A stretch of DNA of 64,000 bases from Salisapilia sapeloensis (taxonomy: Eukaryota; Oomycota; Peronosporomycetes; Peronosporales; Salisapiliaceae): positions 1-64,000 of the forward strand of contig JAADVB010000038.1 in assembly GCA_023334545.1 (NCBI GenBank), given 5' to 3'. A program made the position numbers and the translations under genes. The notes beneath the pieces were generated by a model. The model was not told the DNA's origin, did not search any database, and saw only the letters and a list, made by a program, of their open reading frames with translations. Shown here one piece after another: positions 1 through 9,239 of this stretch. The stretch's first letter is position 1. Each line of letters starts with the position of its first letter.

Positions 1-1
1 C

Positions 2-310
2 GTGGACTATGCCGGCCATGACATTCGCACCGTGAACGTCGACCTGCCTTCACTGTGCTGCGACGAGTGCTCCAAGACGGAGGGCTGCAAGGCCTACACG
101 TACGTCAACAACAACCCGGGTCAGCCTGCCTGCTACCTCAAAATGTCGGCAGCGGGAGTTGCGAACAACACGGTCTACCTCTGGAAAACTCAACTAGAAA
201 GATACTTAATAAAGATAGTCTCTTTGTTCACTCCTGATACAGCACTTCTCTACGCGTCCATTACTGCCCATCGTCCTCCCGGAGCTGCCCAAAGTAGTCA
301 CCAGCGATGA
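2..310 (+). CDS. PAN/Apple-domain protein, 3' end (partial)
   Basis: The window cuts the 5' part. The visible protein carries the cysteine pattern of a PAN/Apple module ([16 protein letters not shown] followed by ACYLK at about residues 19-48). In oomycetes such domains occur in secreted carbohydrate- or protein-binding proteins of the CBEL type; whether this one has a signal peptide or cellulose-binding domain cannot be seen. The end of the frame is doubtful. After NNTVYLW the reading continues as an unremarkable tail to a TGA at 308-310, which overlaps the 3' end of the convergent Gemin2 gene. A one-base shift near 180 would instead read SGKLN and stop at 195-197, a more typical ending for a PAN module. 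An AATAAAG sequence near 209 could serve as a polyadenylation signal for such a shorter form. Confidence 0.6.
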   Translation: MDYAGHDIRTVNVDLPSLCCDECSKTEGCKAYTYVNNNPGQPACYLKMSAAGVANNTVYLWKTQLERYLIKIVSLFTPDTALLYASITAHRPPGAAQSSHQR

Positions 311-983
311 CGATCACGACGTTCAGAGCCCTCAGTGTCGAGTCGGCAATGTCCCCAGCCGCACTCCGTTGCTCCCAGCACTGGCGCAGTAGCTGGCGAA
401 GCAGTGCCGCCGTGTCGGCATGCAACGGCTTGTCCAGTCGAGCTAGCAGAGCGTAGATCCACGCCGCTCGGTCCTGAGTCAATGGTGTCTCCTCCAGCCA
501 CTCCACCTGGTATCCGAGGAGCCATCTCGTCAGGACCTGGTCGAACTGGAGAAGCAGTCGCAGATGGGGCGCGTGTCCGTCTGTGTCTCCGTCTCCGAAG
601 AAGAAGGTGTGCCACGCCTCCGCGTCTTTCATCCTGGGGACCTTCACCAGCTCCTGCGGTTGCAGAGCCTTTGCTTCGTGCCAGCGACCGACAAACTCGC
701 GCAGCGCGCCAAAGTCCGCTACCACATCCTTTTTCCACACCTCCGTCGGCACTCTTCCTGTATCGGCCACCTTGGCAAATGCAGCCGGGATGTGCGCTTC
801 CTTCGGCTGGTCGTTGTGATACCGACCTCGATCCAGCTCAGCTACCACGACCTTGGGTATGCCTTCCGCTTCGAGCCGCACGCGCCACATATACTCTTGC
901 ACACTACTAGGAGGCTCTCCTCTCCGCATCCGAGCCACCACCTCCTCCACATCCGTCTCGCTCACCGGCAGCACGCCCTCCAT
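261..983 (-). CDS. GEMIN2: Gemin2/SIP1-like SMN-complex protein
   Basis: A 240-residue single-exon protein, close in size to human Gemin2 (about 280). It shows the family signature in order: an N-terminal [15 protein letters not shown] block, a central [16 protein letters not shown] helix, then [13 protein letters not shown] and [14 protein letters not shown] in the C-terminal helical domain. Gemin2 clamps the Sm-protein pentamer in the SMN complex and so promotes spliceosomal snRNP assembly in the cytoplasm. I chose the Met at 983 because homology begins there and the upstream open frame would run through the promoter of the divergent gene starting at 1042. The 3' end converges on, and may overlap, the PAN gene. 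The identification rests on remembered motif conservation and is fairly secure. Confidence 0.85.
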   Translation of the reverse strand: MEGVLPVSETDVEEVVARMRRGEPPSSVQEYMWRVRLEAEGIPKVVVAELDRGRYHNDQPKEAHIPAAFAKVADTGRVPTEVWKKDVVADFGALREFVGRWHEAKALQPQELVKVPRMKDAEAWHTFFFGDGDTDGHAPHLRLLLQFDQVLTRWLLGYQVEWLEETPLTQDRAAWIYALLARLDKPLHADTAALLRQLLRQCWEQRSAAGDIADSTLRALNVVIVIAGDYFGQLREDDGQ

Positions 984-1041
984 CCAAATTCGGCAAATGT
1001 CTTGACTTTTGTATACTTTCCACCAGAACCATTCCCGAGGT
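984..1041. promoter_or_regulatory. 58-bp bidirectional promoter region
   Basis: Only 58 bases separate the chosen start codons of the divergent Gemin2 gene and the gene at 1042. The interval contains CCATTCC near 1029, which resembles the oomycete initiator consensus YCAYTYY, and TATACTTTC just before it. Both transcripts must start within this interval or inside the neighbouring coding sequence. The element calls are inference from short words. Confidence 0.4.
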
Positions 1042-1780
1042 ATGGCGACCACGACCTCCAGTCCGCTGGACACCGCCGAGCAATTACAGGCCAAGGTAAC
1101 CGAGCTGGCACCAAGACGTAGACCACAAGTACTTCGTAAAGGCGACACGTACGGTGTCGGCGTCCTTCACGAACTATGCACCACGGAAAAACAGACCAAG
1201 GAATTGCATGAACTGCTGGAGCAGGCCAAACCAAGTGACCGGCCGGATGCCCAGCCATTCGTCCTTGCTCATTTAGACGTGAAAGAAAAGGTGTACAATG
1301 TAACGCAAGTGGAGTGGCTGGACGACATGGACGCCGCTATTCATGAGCTCGCACGCTTCGTCGAACTGCAGGTGGAGAACCCAAATGAGGTAGGTCTCAG
1401 TTGTCGTACCACTGCACTCATCTTGCTAATGTACTCGTATCTACTATCCAGGCATCCAAGGTCATTGCCCACTTCTTGGAAACCAACGGCCATGCGCCGG
1501 ACCAAGTCGGTCTGGCCGAAGAGTGCTTTGGCGCTGCGTTCGCCCTCCAGACCATGCTGCGGTACGTCCAGCACCTATTCCAACGCTAGTACAAGTCGCT
1601 AACATGTCCTGCAGAGGATTCCCGCGACTCCCGCTCGCCATTCAGAACCGTGTCGTCGAGGTCGATGCGACAACAGACATGTCATCTCTCCTCGGCCCTC
1701 TCTTCCCTGGCCAGCGCAAGCCAACCAAGGCGAAGAAAAGCAAAAAGACAGGCAAGAAACGACCACATAAGTCGACCTAG
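1042..1780 (+). CDS. Unrecognised protein with Lys-rich C-terminal tail (3 exons)
   Basis: I do not recognise this gene. Exons are 1042..1389, 1452..1561 and 1615..1780, joined by introns of 62 and 53 nt with GTAGGT/CAG and GTACGT/CAG borders; both junctions keep the frame and give 207 residues. The N-terminal part is a mixed helical domain containing YGVGVLHEL and VEWLDDMDAAIHELARFVE. The middle has FLETNGHAPDQVGLAEECFGA without its flanks being familiar. The C-terminus is basic (KPTKAKKSKKTGKKRPHKS), which suggests a nuclear or nucleolar location or RNA binding. It shares a 58-bp promoter region with Gemin2. No catalytic motif or membrane segment is visible. Confidence 0.7.
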
Positions 1781-1815
1781 ATAGACGCAAATACATTCTA
1801 TTTTCCTCAGTAACA

Positions 1816-2283
1816 TCATTCCGCAGCAGCTTCAAGCGTCCGCGATTTGGACAATTCGCTCCCGCTACTGCTCCCCATCTGCTCCCTCACTCGCTCCAGA
1901 ATGTGTCGCTTGATCTCGAGAAACGAATCGATCGTCTCATCATGCACGAGCAGTGGACAGCTATGCAGGAGCGACGTCACGTAGTACCCGAGATCGCGCT
2001 GGCGTTTGTCGACAAACTCGGCCGACATGGACGAACCAATGTATTTCTTACTTGGCAGCATCGGAAATAGCGACGCTCGCGACGGGTATTTCTCTCGCAG
2101 CAAAATGTCCACGGCGCAGAACTCGCGGTACCGGTGCGTGACGTCCCATATCTCTGGAGGACCGTCCTCTTCCTTCCACGTACACCGAAGGACGTACTCG
2201 GTGTAAAACTTGCCGCTATCCAGGTCGAGCGATTCCTGCGTCCCGAGCATATCGACTCGGAAGTCTCCTTCGAGGCCGCGCAT
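1816..2283 (-). CDS. PX-domain protein
   Basis: A 155-residue protein that is almost entirely a PX (phox homology) domain. The phosphoinositide-binding features are visible: the basic-aromatic HRYREFCAVD at about residues 48-57, the FPMLPSKKYIG proline/lysine loop near 72-82, and the C-terminal helix with FVDKRQRDLGYYV. PX domains generally bind phosphatidylinositol 3-phosphate on endosomes. No SH3, BAR or kinase domain is attached, so this is a minimal PX protein; its partner is unknown. The Met at 2283 gives a compact protein starting just before the PX fold. A longer open frame upstream has no support. Confidence 0.85.
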   Translation of the reverse strand: MRGLEGDFRVDMLGTQESLDLDSGKFYTEYVLRCTWKEEDGPPEIWDVTHRYREFCAVDILLREKYPSRASLFPMLPSKKYIGSSMSAEFVDKRQRDLGYYVTSLLHSCPLLVHDETIDSFLEIKRHILERVREQMGSSSGSELSKSRTLEAAAE

Positions 2284-2414
2284 CTTTCTTTCTGATTTTC
2301 TTTCGACCGGAGTGAACAAACTGGACACGCACATACAGGAACCAACTTCAAATGGATGAGATTTATGAAAAACACCATGTAAAAGTATGAAAAGACAAGA
2401 AAGAGGAGACGAAG

Positions 2415-3113
2415 ATGACCGAGGTCGTCGGGAATGAAGAGCTCCGTGCGCTCGTGCAAGCCATCACGTTCGCCCATCCGGATTTTGGCGCCAAGCGCGT
2501 TACGGATGAAATCCACTCCCACGGTGGCAAGTACGCCGCTGTACCGTTAAAAAGGGTCCGAAAGTATCTCCAGAAGCTCAAGTCGGACGACACGCCGGAT
2601 GCGCCGACACCCGAGATGCTGGACTTGCGCAACCGCGCGACCAAGGCAGGTGATGCCAGTGGCAACATCCGGCTCATGACCGTCGGTGGAGGTGCTGCGG
2701 TGGCTTCAGCGCCAAGTGCGGACGCCGAGGAGACCGAGACCAGCGACTGGAAGCCCGTGAAGCTGGACGAGCCGGCGCAAAAGGTGGACGAGTACCCGTA
2801 CCAGGCCGTCATCCACATGTCGACTAGCGATACGGGCGAATCCGAGACGGATATGGGTGAGCTTTACAAGTTGCAAGTAGCCGTTGGTAGCGGCACCTCG
2901 TCGCCTATGCTCCTGTACAACAAGGCGCGGGATCGGAAGACGTTCGTCCACGTCGATTCGCCGGCGTACAAGCCGATTCAGCGGCTAGTACTGACCCAAG
3001 GCCAACGCGGAGCTGTGGGTGGCTTCAAAGCTTTCTTTTACGGCCGAGTCAGCCACGATAAGAAACTCGTCTACCTCCTAACGACGCAACTCGCGCCGTT
3101 CCAGCAATGGTAA
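2415..3113 (+). CDS. Unrecognised 232-residue protein
   Basis: A single-exon protein I do not recognise. It starts with a small helical module (residues about 5-55, containing AHPDFGAKRVTDEIHS and VPLKRVRKYLQKLK) that looks like a winged-helix or other small DNA/RNA-binding fold, but no family can be named. A Ser/Ala/Glu-rich linker follows (about 75-125). A C-terminal conserved-looking domain contains YPYQAVIHMSTSD, GELYKLQVAVGSG and VYLLTTQLAPFQQW at the very end. The preceding gene is the divergent PX gene, 131 bp away. The codon usage matches its neighbours, so it is probably a genuine housekeeping gene. Confidence 0.65.
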   Translation: MTEVVGNEELRALVQAITFAHPDFGAKRVTDEIHSHGGKYAAVPLKRVRKYLQKLKSDDTPDAPTPEMLDLRNRATKAGDASGNIRLMTVGGGAAVASAPSADAEETETSDWKPVKLDEPAQKVDEYPYQAVIHMSTSDTGESETDMGELYKLQVAVGSGTSSPMLLYNKARDRKTFVHVDSPAYKPIQRLVLTQGQRGAVGGFKAFFYGRVSHDKKLVYLLTTQLAPFQQW

Positions 3114-3147
3114 AAGAAAAAATCAATGTTTCAAAGAATTGGACGGT

Positions 3148-4560
3148 CTACCGGGACGTCGGAACGCCCGTGCCGAACAGTCCACCTGCGTCGTCACTGT
3201 CGCTGAAGCTGTCGCTGTCACTGTCGCTGCCTTCGCCGCCGAACAAAGAGCTGTGGTGCGCAGGCGGTGGCACGGCGGCAGGCTGCACCGGTGCGTCCGT
3301 CTCTTTCTTGACTTGTTCCTTGCTATCCTCTTGTGCACTTGCACTTGCGCTGGGTTTCTCTTTCTCATCCTCCCACTCCTCCTCGTCACTCTCATCGTCC
3401 GGCTCAACGCCAAAGAGCATCTTGTTTCCAGGTAGAGGCACTGCGGGTGCCGTCTTTGGGATGCCGAACAGATCCTCCGCTGTCCACTCCTCATCATCCA
3501 CGGGTGGCGGACCGGTGAAGCGAGCTTCCTTAGGCGGCTCTGGCGCAGAGCGACTAGGCGGGTACGATATCGGTTCGTCCACCGTACGCAGCTGCGGCGC
3601 AGCGTATTTCGGCTTTTCCTCTACCTTCGCTGGCTCTGGAGCTGATTGCACCGGTTCTTCCACCGGGCTCTGGGGAGCGGAAGCTGGTGCCGGCGGGGAT
3701 GCCGGCTGTGCAGGAGGCGGATCCGCCTCCTGCACCAGCTCTGCTGGTACTTCCGCCGACATGTCGGTCAGAGAGTCTTGCTCTGCAGCTGGCGACGGGA
3801 CCGGTGCCGCCTCTTCTTGTTTGGGTTCTGGAGTGGCCATAGGCGTCCGGACAGCACCAGGTGGAGCGCGTGTGGGAGCTCGTCGCTTGGGGCCAGGAGC
3901 TCGCGACATGGTGGCGTGGCTCACCTCTGGCTCCTTGGATTCCGTCGGCGCGTCTTCCTGGTTGGCAAACCGACCGGATTGGGCTAACCCAGGCATGGGG
4001 ACACCAGAACCCATACCAGGCATCCGAACGCCCATGGCATGGGACTGGCCATAGGCCTCGCCTGTCGACATGATCGACTCCGAGTTCCCTCCTGCCGGTC
4101 GACGGTATCCGCCGCTAGAGACAATGTCAGCACTGTTTGAGTATCATAGGGAAGAGGAGGCATACCCGCCAGGACGGAAGGTGTTCATGTTCAATGCGCC
4201 GAGGTTGCCCTGTAGCTCCTGGATCTTACTCGATCTCCGGGGCGCACGAGCTTCCGGCTCGGACGGTGCACTCGCACTCGCATCCTCCTGTTCCTTATCA
4301 GCACTTGGCGTCGTGGGTGGAGGCGTCCACCGCGACTGCGGCTTCTGTAGCGGCGCAACGATCGGAATGCCGCTACTCGACTCGTCTGCACTGCTGCTCT
4401 TCCCCTGCTTCTGCAACGCCGCGATGCGATCCGCAATCGAGCCTGTTTTTTTCTCCGCGTTCGAGGCTGAGGATGCCAACGGTGCGGCCGATGGCGCTTC
4501 TTCCTCACCTCCCTGACCGCGCCGTCGCGCGAATATCGCCTGTAGCTCGTTCGATGCCAT
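3148..4560 (-). CDS. CPI-motif capping-protein adaptor, FAM21-tail/CapZIP-like (2 exons)
   Basis: Exons 4560..4166 and 4114..3148 join through a 51-nt intron to give a disordered, acidic, Pro-rich 453-residue protein. At about residues 198-214 it has SHATMSRAPGPKRRAPTR, which matches the capping-protein-interacting (CPI) spacing HxTxxR, then RRxP. Further on it has Leu-Phe pairs embedded in acidic runs: EDLFG, MLFGVEPDDE, and the C-terminal SSLFGG, acidic run, GGLFG. These resemble the LFa motifs of FAM21 that bind retromer. FAM21 (WASHC2) tails link the endosomal WASH actin nucleator to capping protein and retromer, while CapZIP and Aim21 carry CPI motifs in other settings. The FAM21 globular head is missing, so it may be a separate adaptor. 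The CPI match is what I see; the endosomal role is inference. Confidence 0.62.
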
Positions 4561-4721
4561 CTTCCTTCTGCCTCACGGTCGTGTACCTGTCTCTATCTCT
4601 CTGATTGGGTGGATTACGTCAAAAGCGACGTTTTACGTCTGAATTAACGCAATTCGTCAACTAGGCCCATCGGAATACCAGGAAGACATGTAGGAAGAGT
4701 AGTAGTAGACACAATCATGTT

Positions 4722-5849
4722 TTATTTGTGCTTCCGCCGGTTCTGACGGAGAGACCGGAGGTGGTCGCAGGCAGGAGCTTTCATGTCCATAGCCGCCTTC
4801 ATCGCGCTCTCTCGCTGGTCGCTCCGCGCGTGCCGAGCCTTGTGGATCGCGCGCTTCTGTTTTCGCTTCTGCGACTCGCAGCTTTCGGCTAATTGAGACA
4901 TATACTGCTGCTCTACCTGTATCTCTACACGCTGCAAGTCGCGCCAGTGCGCCGTATACGTCCGATCAAAGTCGCGGTCGACATAGTACGGAATGTTCTT
5001 GGTCACGGACCCCACGGACGTACTCCGCTCGACATTGTACTGCTGCGTAGGCTTCATACTAAACGGCTCATTTGGTCCGGACGGTAGCGAAAGTAGCGCT
5101 AGTAACACCATGAGCAATAGCGGCAAAAGCTGCGTGAACGACATTTGCTGCGCCTGTGCTTGGTGCGGCGGCTCCCGGCGTCGCTGCGTCGGTCGCGGCC
5201 GAGGCCGGCGCTGCGCCGGGTGGAAGCCACCGCCAAAGAACATATTGAAAATCTCTTCCGGACTTACGTCCTCTCCATACGCCTGTCTGTAGTGCTGCCG
5301 CTGCGGCCTTCTACTCGACGCGGCGCCGGCCGGCCCGGCGTCGCCGAAGCGGTCATAGTCCGACCGTTTGTCCGGGTCACTTAGCACCGCGAAGGCGCGT
5401 CCAACAGCCTTGAACGCGTCCTCTGCACCCGGCGCTCGGTTCTTGTCCGGGTGCAGCTTGAGTGCTAGTTTTCTATACGCTTTCTTAATCTCCTTGTCCT
5501 CCGCCGTTGTCGCGACGGACAGCACCTCATAGTGTGTTCGACACGACTGGATCTTGCGGACGATATTCCGCTGCTCCTCCGTGTACGACGCGGCGGCGGG
5601 CTCTGCCGGTGCGGACGCTCGCCGGCGTAAATTCGACGCGTCCTCGGACGCAGAGGAACTGCTCGCGGCACTCTCCTGCTCTTTCGCCAACTCGTTCTTT
5701 GCCCGCTCGCGCATACCCTCTACGCCCGGGAGCGGGTAGAGCCGTTGGGACTTGTCAAAGAACCGTACTGCCTTGTCAAACTGCCCCGTGCGCAGCGCTC
5801 GCTTGGCGATCTCGAGGCACTTCTCCGCCTCCCCTTTGTTCATCTCCAT
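4722..5849 (-). CDS. DNAJB12: DNAJB12/B14-like ER-membrane J protein
   Basis: A 375-residue single-exon protein with the full DNAJB12 layout. An N-terminal helical stretch resembles the family ([13 protein letters not shown]). The J domain covers about 105-170 with an intact HPD in ALKLHPDKN and the usual YDRFG end. A Gly/Arg/Gln-rich linker includes [13 protein letters not shown]. One transmembrane segment lies near residues 230-250 ([15 protein letters not shown]), and a C-terminal DUF1977-like domain follows with [11 protein letters not shown]. Family members sit in the ER membrane with the J domain in the cytosol, recruit Hsp70 and help ER-associated degradation, notably with ligases such as DOA10, which is also encoded in this window (60.3-63.4 kb). 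Confidence 0.9.
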   Translation of the reverse strand: MEMNKGEAEKCLEIAKRALRTGQFDKAVRFFDKSQRLYPLPGVEGMRERAKNELAKEQESAASSSSASEDASNLRRRASAPAEPAAASYTEEQRNIVRKIQSCRTHYEVLSVATTAEDKEIKKAYRKLALKLHPDKNRAPGAEDAFKAVGRAFAVLSDPDKRSDYDRFGDAGPAGAASSRRPQRQHYRQAYGEDVSPEEIFNMFFGGGFHPAQRRPRPRPTQRRREPPHQAQAQQMSFTQLLPLLLMVLLALLSLPSGPNEPFSMKPTQQYNVERSTSVGSVTKNIPYYVDRDFDRTYTAHWRDLQRVEIQVEQQYMSQLAESCESQKRKQKRAIHKARHARSDQRESAMKAAMDMKAPACDHLRSLRQNRRKHK

Positions 5850-6095
5850 GATTGCGCTCGGCGATTGTGAGTTTTTCGGGTGGAGGGGATGTCGAGCGTG
5901 TATGCAATGGAGAACGAGGTGGCAGGTACGAGGTCGGACGGCGTGCCGACGACCAAGAGCTACAGGTCACGCGTTCGATAGTTAGCGTCTGGAGATGTTG
6001 TCAAGAGGTCGAGCTATTCTGTCGCATACGTTGTGCAAGATAAAAGTACTGTTCGGAACGCCAAAAAAGAGATTTTATCGAATACTTTTTCATTT

Positions 6096-7190
6096 TTACT
6101 TTTTGCTGAAAAAGGTTTCCAAGGTCTGTTGGTCATGCGACTTGCCTCGAGCCTTCTTCCTCGATGGACGTAGAGGAGGATCTTCACTCGGTCGTTTCTG
6201 ACCGACACTAGCGTCCTCTTCCTTAACGTTTTGGAAAAACCACGAAATGTCCGCTGTAGATCGTTTTAGCGTACTACCAATTCTACTAGTCGAAGGAGCG
6301 TACCTCCATGTCGAATGTCCACTTTCTTCGCACAGTCCTCACCTTGGTACTTCATCGAGCCAACTAGTGACTGTGTTGGTACTTGCTGCCAATCGATTAT
6401 CTAGTCGTCCTACCTCGTTTGTCCACGGGGTGCCACGCCAAGTCATCTCCCGTGTACGGAGCCAGCAGCGCTTTGACATCGTCAAACTTGGCATCCGATA
6501 GCCACTTGTCCGCCTCGTCGTCACGCAGCACAACCTACATCTATTTTAATTTCCATTCCATTCCCATCTCCCTACTAAACGAACTGGCACTCGGTTGTGG
6601 AGCCATTGGAGTTTAGTCGGTGCTTCCGCCGTGATGATCGTAAAGGTGTGCATGTCCTCCTGCCCAGTGCTCCATACATCATACAGCCCTGCAAACTACT
6701 TTCCATGAACACTCGTCTACCTCCTTTTCATATATCCAAACTACCTTGAGCGGGCCGCGAGTCCTGTAGCAATAGTGCGGCTGCTTCTCCTTCTTCCCTA
6801 CCTTTTCCCACTCATAGTACCCGTCGGCCAGCACCACGCACCGGCCGCTCTGCACCAACCGACGGAACGCCGGTCGCTCGTGCAGCGTCTCGCTCCGAGC
6901 GTTGAACATCGCAAAATGGTCCGGCTGAGTGTCTCGCTTGTAGAACCCCGGCACGAGGCCCCAACGCATGGCCTGCAGGCACACGCCGCGCTCGCCCTTC
7001 TTCACCACGGCACCGAAACGTCCCGGCCCGGCGTTCTCCACGGGCGAATCTACACTACACGCATGAGCTCAACGCAGCGAAGACTAGACTAGATCCTACA
7101 CTCGTGCGCATCTCGAGAACGCGCTATTGGCACGCCCGCAGCTTCCGCTGCCTGCGCCCACGTGAGGGAGCAGCGGAAGCGACCACACAT
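6096..7190 (-). CDS. HMCES: HMCES/SRAP abasic-site shield protein (6 exons)
   Basis: Reconstructed exons are 7190..7100, 7049..6745, 6688..6585, 6534..6414, 6363..6304 and 6253..6096. The protein begins MCGRF, so the catalytic Cys2 that crosslinks abasic DNA is present. Other SRAP blocks follow: MRWGLVPGF, FNARSETL, RCVVLADGYYEW, GLYDVW, TFTIITAEA, HNRVPVVL. The C-terminus ends QQTLETFFSKK, a PCNA-interacting (PIP) box. Four introns are exactly 50 nt. Intron 2 is the weak point. The best donor (GTAGTT after 6745) and acceptor (6689) leave the downstream frame one base short, so there may be a sequence error or a non-canonical site. HMCES protects replication forks by forming DNA-protein crosslinks at abasic sites in single-stranded DNA. 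Confidence 0.88.
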
Positions 7191-7231
7191 AACAAAAACA
7201 AAAAGTGACGCAAGCATGTTTCATTCTCTCT

Positions 7232-8713
7232 TTAGCAGACACCGCGCGTCGGTTGTCCTGACTTCTGGTGCTTTATATTGGCCTGGATGGCATGGACGAC
7301 GTCGCGGAACTTTTGCGTCGCAGCCTTGGGCGAACTCATGGCCGTCGCCACGAGCGTATGGTGCTTCTCCAGCACGTCGATCGCCTTGAGAATGTCGCTC
7401 ACGAGCATGTCGACCATGTTCCGCGTAAAGTTCTGCTTGACCACGACGCGCATGATCACGAGCGACTCGGCGCCAGAGCTGCAGCTATACGCCGGTACGA
7501 TCCAGCCGCGACTACGCAGCTTGTCCTGGATGTCAAAGCACGAGTATCGCGACGCGTCTTTCAGCGCAAACGCCACCAGCGGCATGTGCTGCTTATCCAC
7601 CACGTTAAAGTGCCCGGTCTCCTCCAACGCCGAGCGGAGGCACTGCGCGTTCTCCATACTTGTCTCCATGATTGCCTTGTACCCATCGAATCCGAAGCGC
7701 AGGAGGTTGTAATACTGCGCCACGACGTTCCCGGCGCCCTTGCTAAAGTTGAGCGTGAACGAGCTCTGGTCGCCGCCGAGGTAGTTGACGTGGAAGACGA
7801 GGTCTTCCGGCAGATCCTCCGGTTCGCGCCAGAGCGCCCAGCCCATGCCGGCGTACACGAGTCCGAACTTGTGGCCGCTGACGTTAATGGACTTGACGTT
7901 GGGCAGACGAAAGTCCCACTCGAGCTCTGGCATGAGGAATGGCGCGATGAAGCCGCCGCTCGCGGCGTCGACGTGGATCGGGATGTTCCAATCGTTCTCG
8001 GCGTTGACCTCGTCGATCATATCGCTCATGGCCTTGACGTCCTCGTATTCGCCGTTAAACGTGCTGCCGAGGATTGCGCAGATGCCGATCGTGTTCTCAT
8101 CGATGAGCGGCTTGGCGCGCTCCGCCGTGAGCACCAGACAGTCCGGCGACACGTCTGCCTCGCGCCCTTCGATCTCAAAGTACTTGCACATCTTGTGCCA
8201 GCACACTTGGACGTTGGAGCCGAACACAATGTTGGGCCTGTCGGTCGAAAGACCTTTGGCCTGGCGTCGGTCCTTCCACTTGCGTTTCATGGCGAGACCG
8301 GCGAGCATGATCGCCTCCGAGGAGCCGATGCAGCCGGTGCCAGTCGCCTTCTGGCCTTGCGCGAGCGGCGCGTGGTACAGATTCGCCAGCATCTGGACGC
8401 ATCGGTTGTGGATCTCGGCCGTCTGCGGATACTGGTCCAAGTCGATATAGTTCTTCCGGAGGCCCTGGATCATCAGATCATCCGCTTCCGGCTCCATGTA
8501 GGTAGTTACAAAGGATGCGAGGTTCATCTTGGGGTTTCCGTCTAATGCCAGCTCGTCCGTGATGAGCTGGTGGGCCACGCGTGCCGGCACAGACTCCGTC
8601 GGCAGATGTTCCGTCGGGACTTGGCCGGACATGAGTGGATGGCCGTACAGCGGCCGGTTGTCCTTGCCGCCTTGAGACTGGCATGCATACGAGTTTTCGC
8701 TTGTGGTCTGCAT
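7232..8713 (-). CDS. GAD: Glutamate decarboxylase
   Basis: A 493-residue, intron-free PLP-dependent glutamate decarboxylase, which converts glutamate to GABA and CO2 while consuming a proton. Diagnostic blocks are NLASFVTTYMEPEAD, GTGCIGSSEAIMLAGLA, HVDAASGGFIAPF and the PLP-lysine site SINVSGHKFGLVY. The C-terminal substrate-binding part ends in IMRVVVKQNFTRNMVD. The C-terminal tail (KHQKSGQPTRGVC) is short and does not look like the calmodulin-binding tail of plant enzymes. The Met at 8713 is preferred because the family starts shortly before a SENSY-type leader; the upstream open frame is not conserved in character. In stramenopiles GABA shunt enzymes feed the TCA cycle; no other shunt gene is next to it. 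Confidence 0.97.
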   Translation of the reverse strand: MQTTSENSYACQSQGGKDNRPLYGHPLMSGQVPTEHLPTESVPARVAHQLITDELALDGNPKMNLASFVTTYMEPEADDLMIQGLRKNYIDLDQYPQTAEIHNRCVQMLANLYHAPLAQGQKATGTGCIGSSEAIMLAGLAMKRKWKDRRQAKGLSTDRPNIVFGSNVQVCWHKMCKYFEIEGREADVSPDCLVLTAERAKPLIDENTIGICAILGSTFNGEYEDVKAMSDMIDEVNAENDWNIPIHVDAASGGFIAPFLMPELEWDFRLPNVKSINVSGHKFGLVYAGMGWALWREPEDLPEDLVFHVNYLGGDQSSFTLNFSKGAGNVVAQYYNLLRFGFDGYKAIMETSMENAQCLRSALEETGHFNVVDKQHMPLVAFALKDASRYSCFDIQDKLRSRGWIVPAYSCSSGAESLVIMRVVVKQNFTRNMVDMLVSDILKAIDVLEKHHTLVATAMSSPKAATQKFRDVVHAIQANIKHQKSGQPTRGVC

Positions 8714-9239
8714 CGTGGTGGAGCTCGCGAAGGCGTAGAAGCGCAAATGAGCGACTCGGATCCTTGGATCGTATCCTGATTCTTTTATGGCGAAAAGGTG
8801 ATACTTTGTACATTCTGTTGACGGATTAGGATAACGGTATACAAAGGTCAAGTGCAGAGTAAATCAGGTGCGACGGAAGGCGCATGTCCAACACGTTCTC
8901 TACTAATCGATCGTCATGGCATTGGGTGCGACCGGCTCATGCGCCACGTAGATGCAGAGGATAGGGTGCGCAAGATATCTTGTATGTATAGAAAGTAGAC
9001 GAGAGAATGGAGTGGAATGGGCATTGATATGGTAACGTTCGTATAACAATCTGGCGGTGCTGATCGAATCCTCCGCCTTTTCTGCAAATGTACCCAGGAG
9101 AAGAGTAGATGATAAGCATGCGATCTACCTTCTACCTCCCTTTTCATACGGACATCTATCAGATCTAGACATATACCTCAATGCAAAGAAACAAAGTAGA
9201 GAAGACGTAATGAAAAAGAAGAGAAACCTGTCGATATAT
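8714..9239. other. Intergenic stretch without a gene
   Basis: This 526-bp stretch lies between the GAD start and the MPP10 stop. It becomes AT-richer towards 9240 and should hold the GAD promoter and the MPP10 3' UTR. I see no open frame of substance, repeat or RNA gene in it. Confidence 0.5.

Noticed and set aside
7268..8545. 425-codon open frame on the + strand opposite glutamate decarboxylase
   Set aside because: It is the antisense shadow of the GAD gene; the translation is rich in Arg, Val and Leu with no family features, a result of GC-biased third positions.
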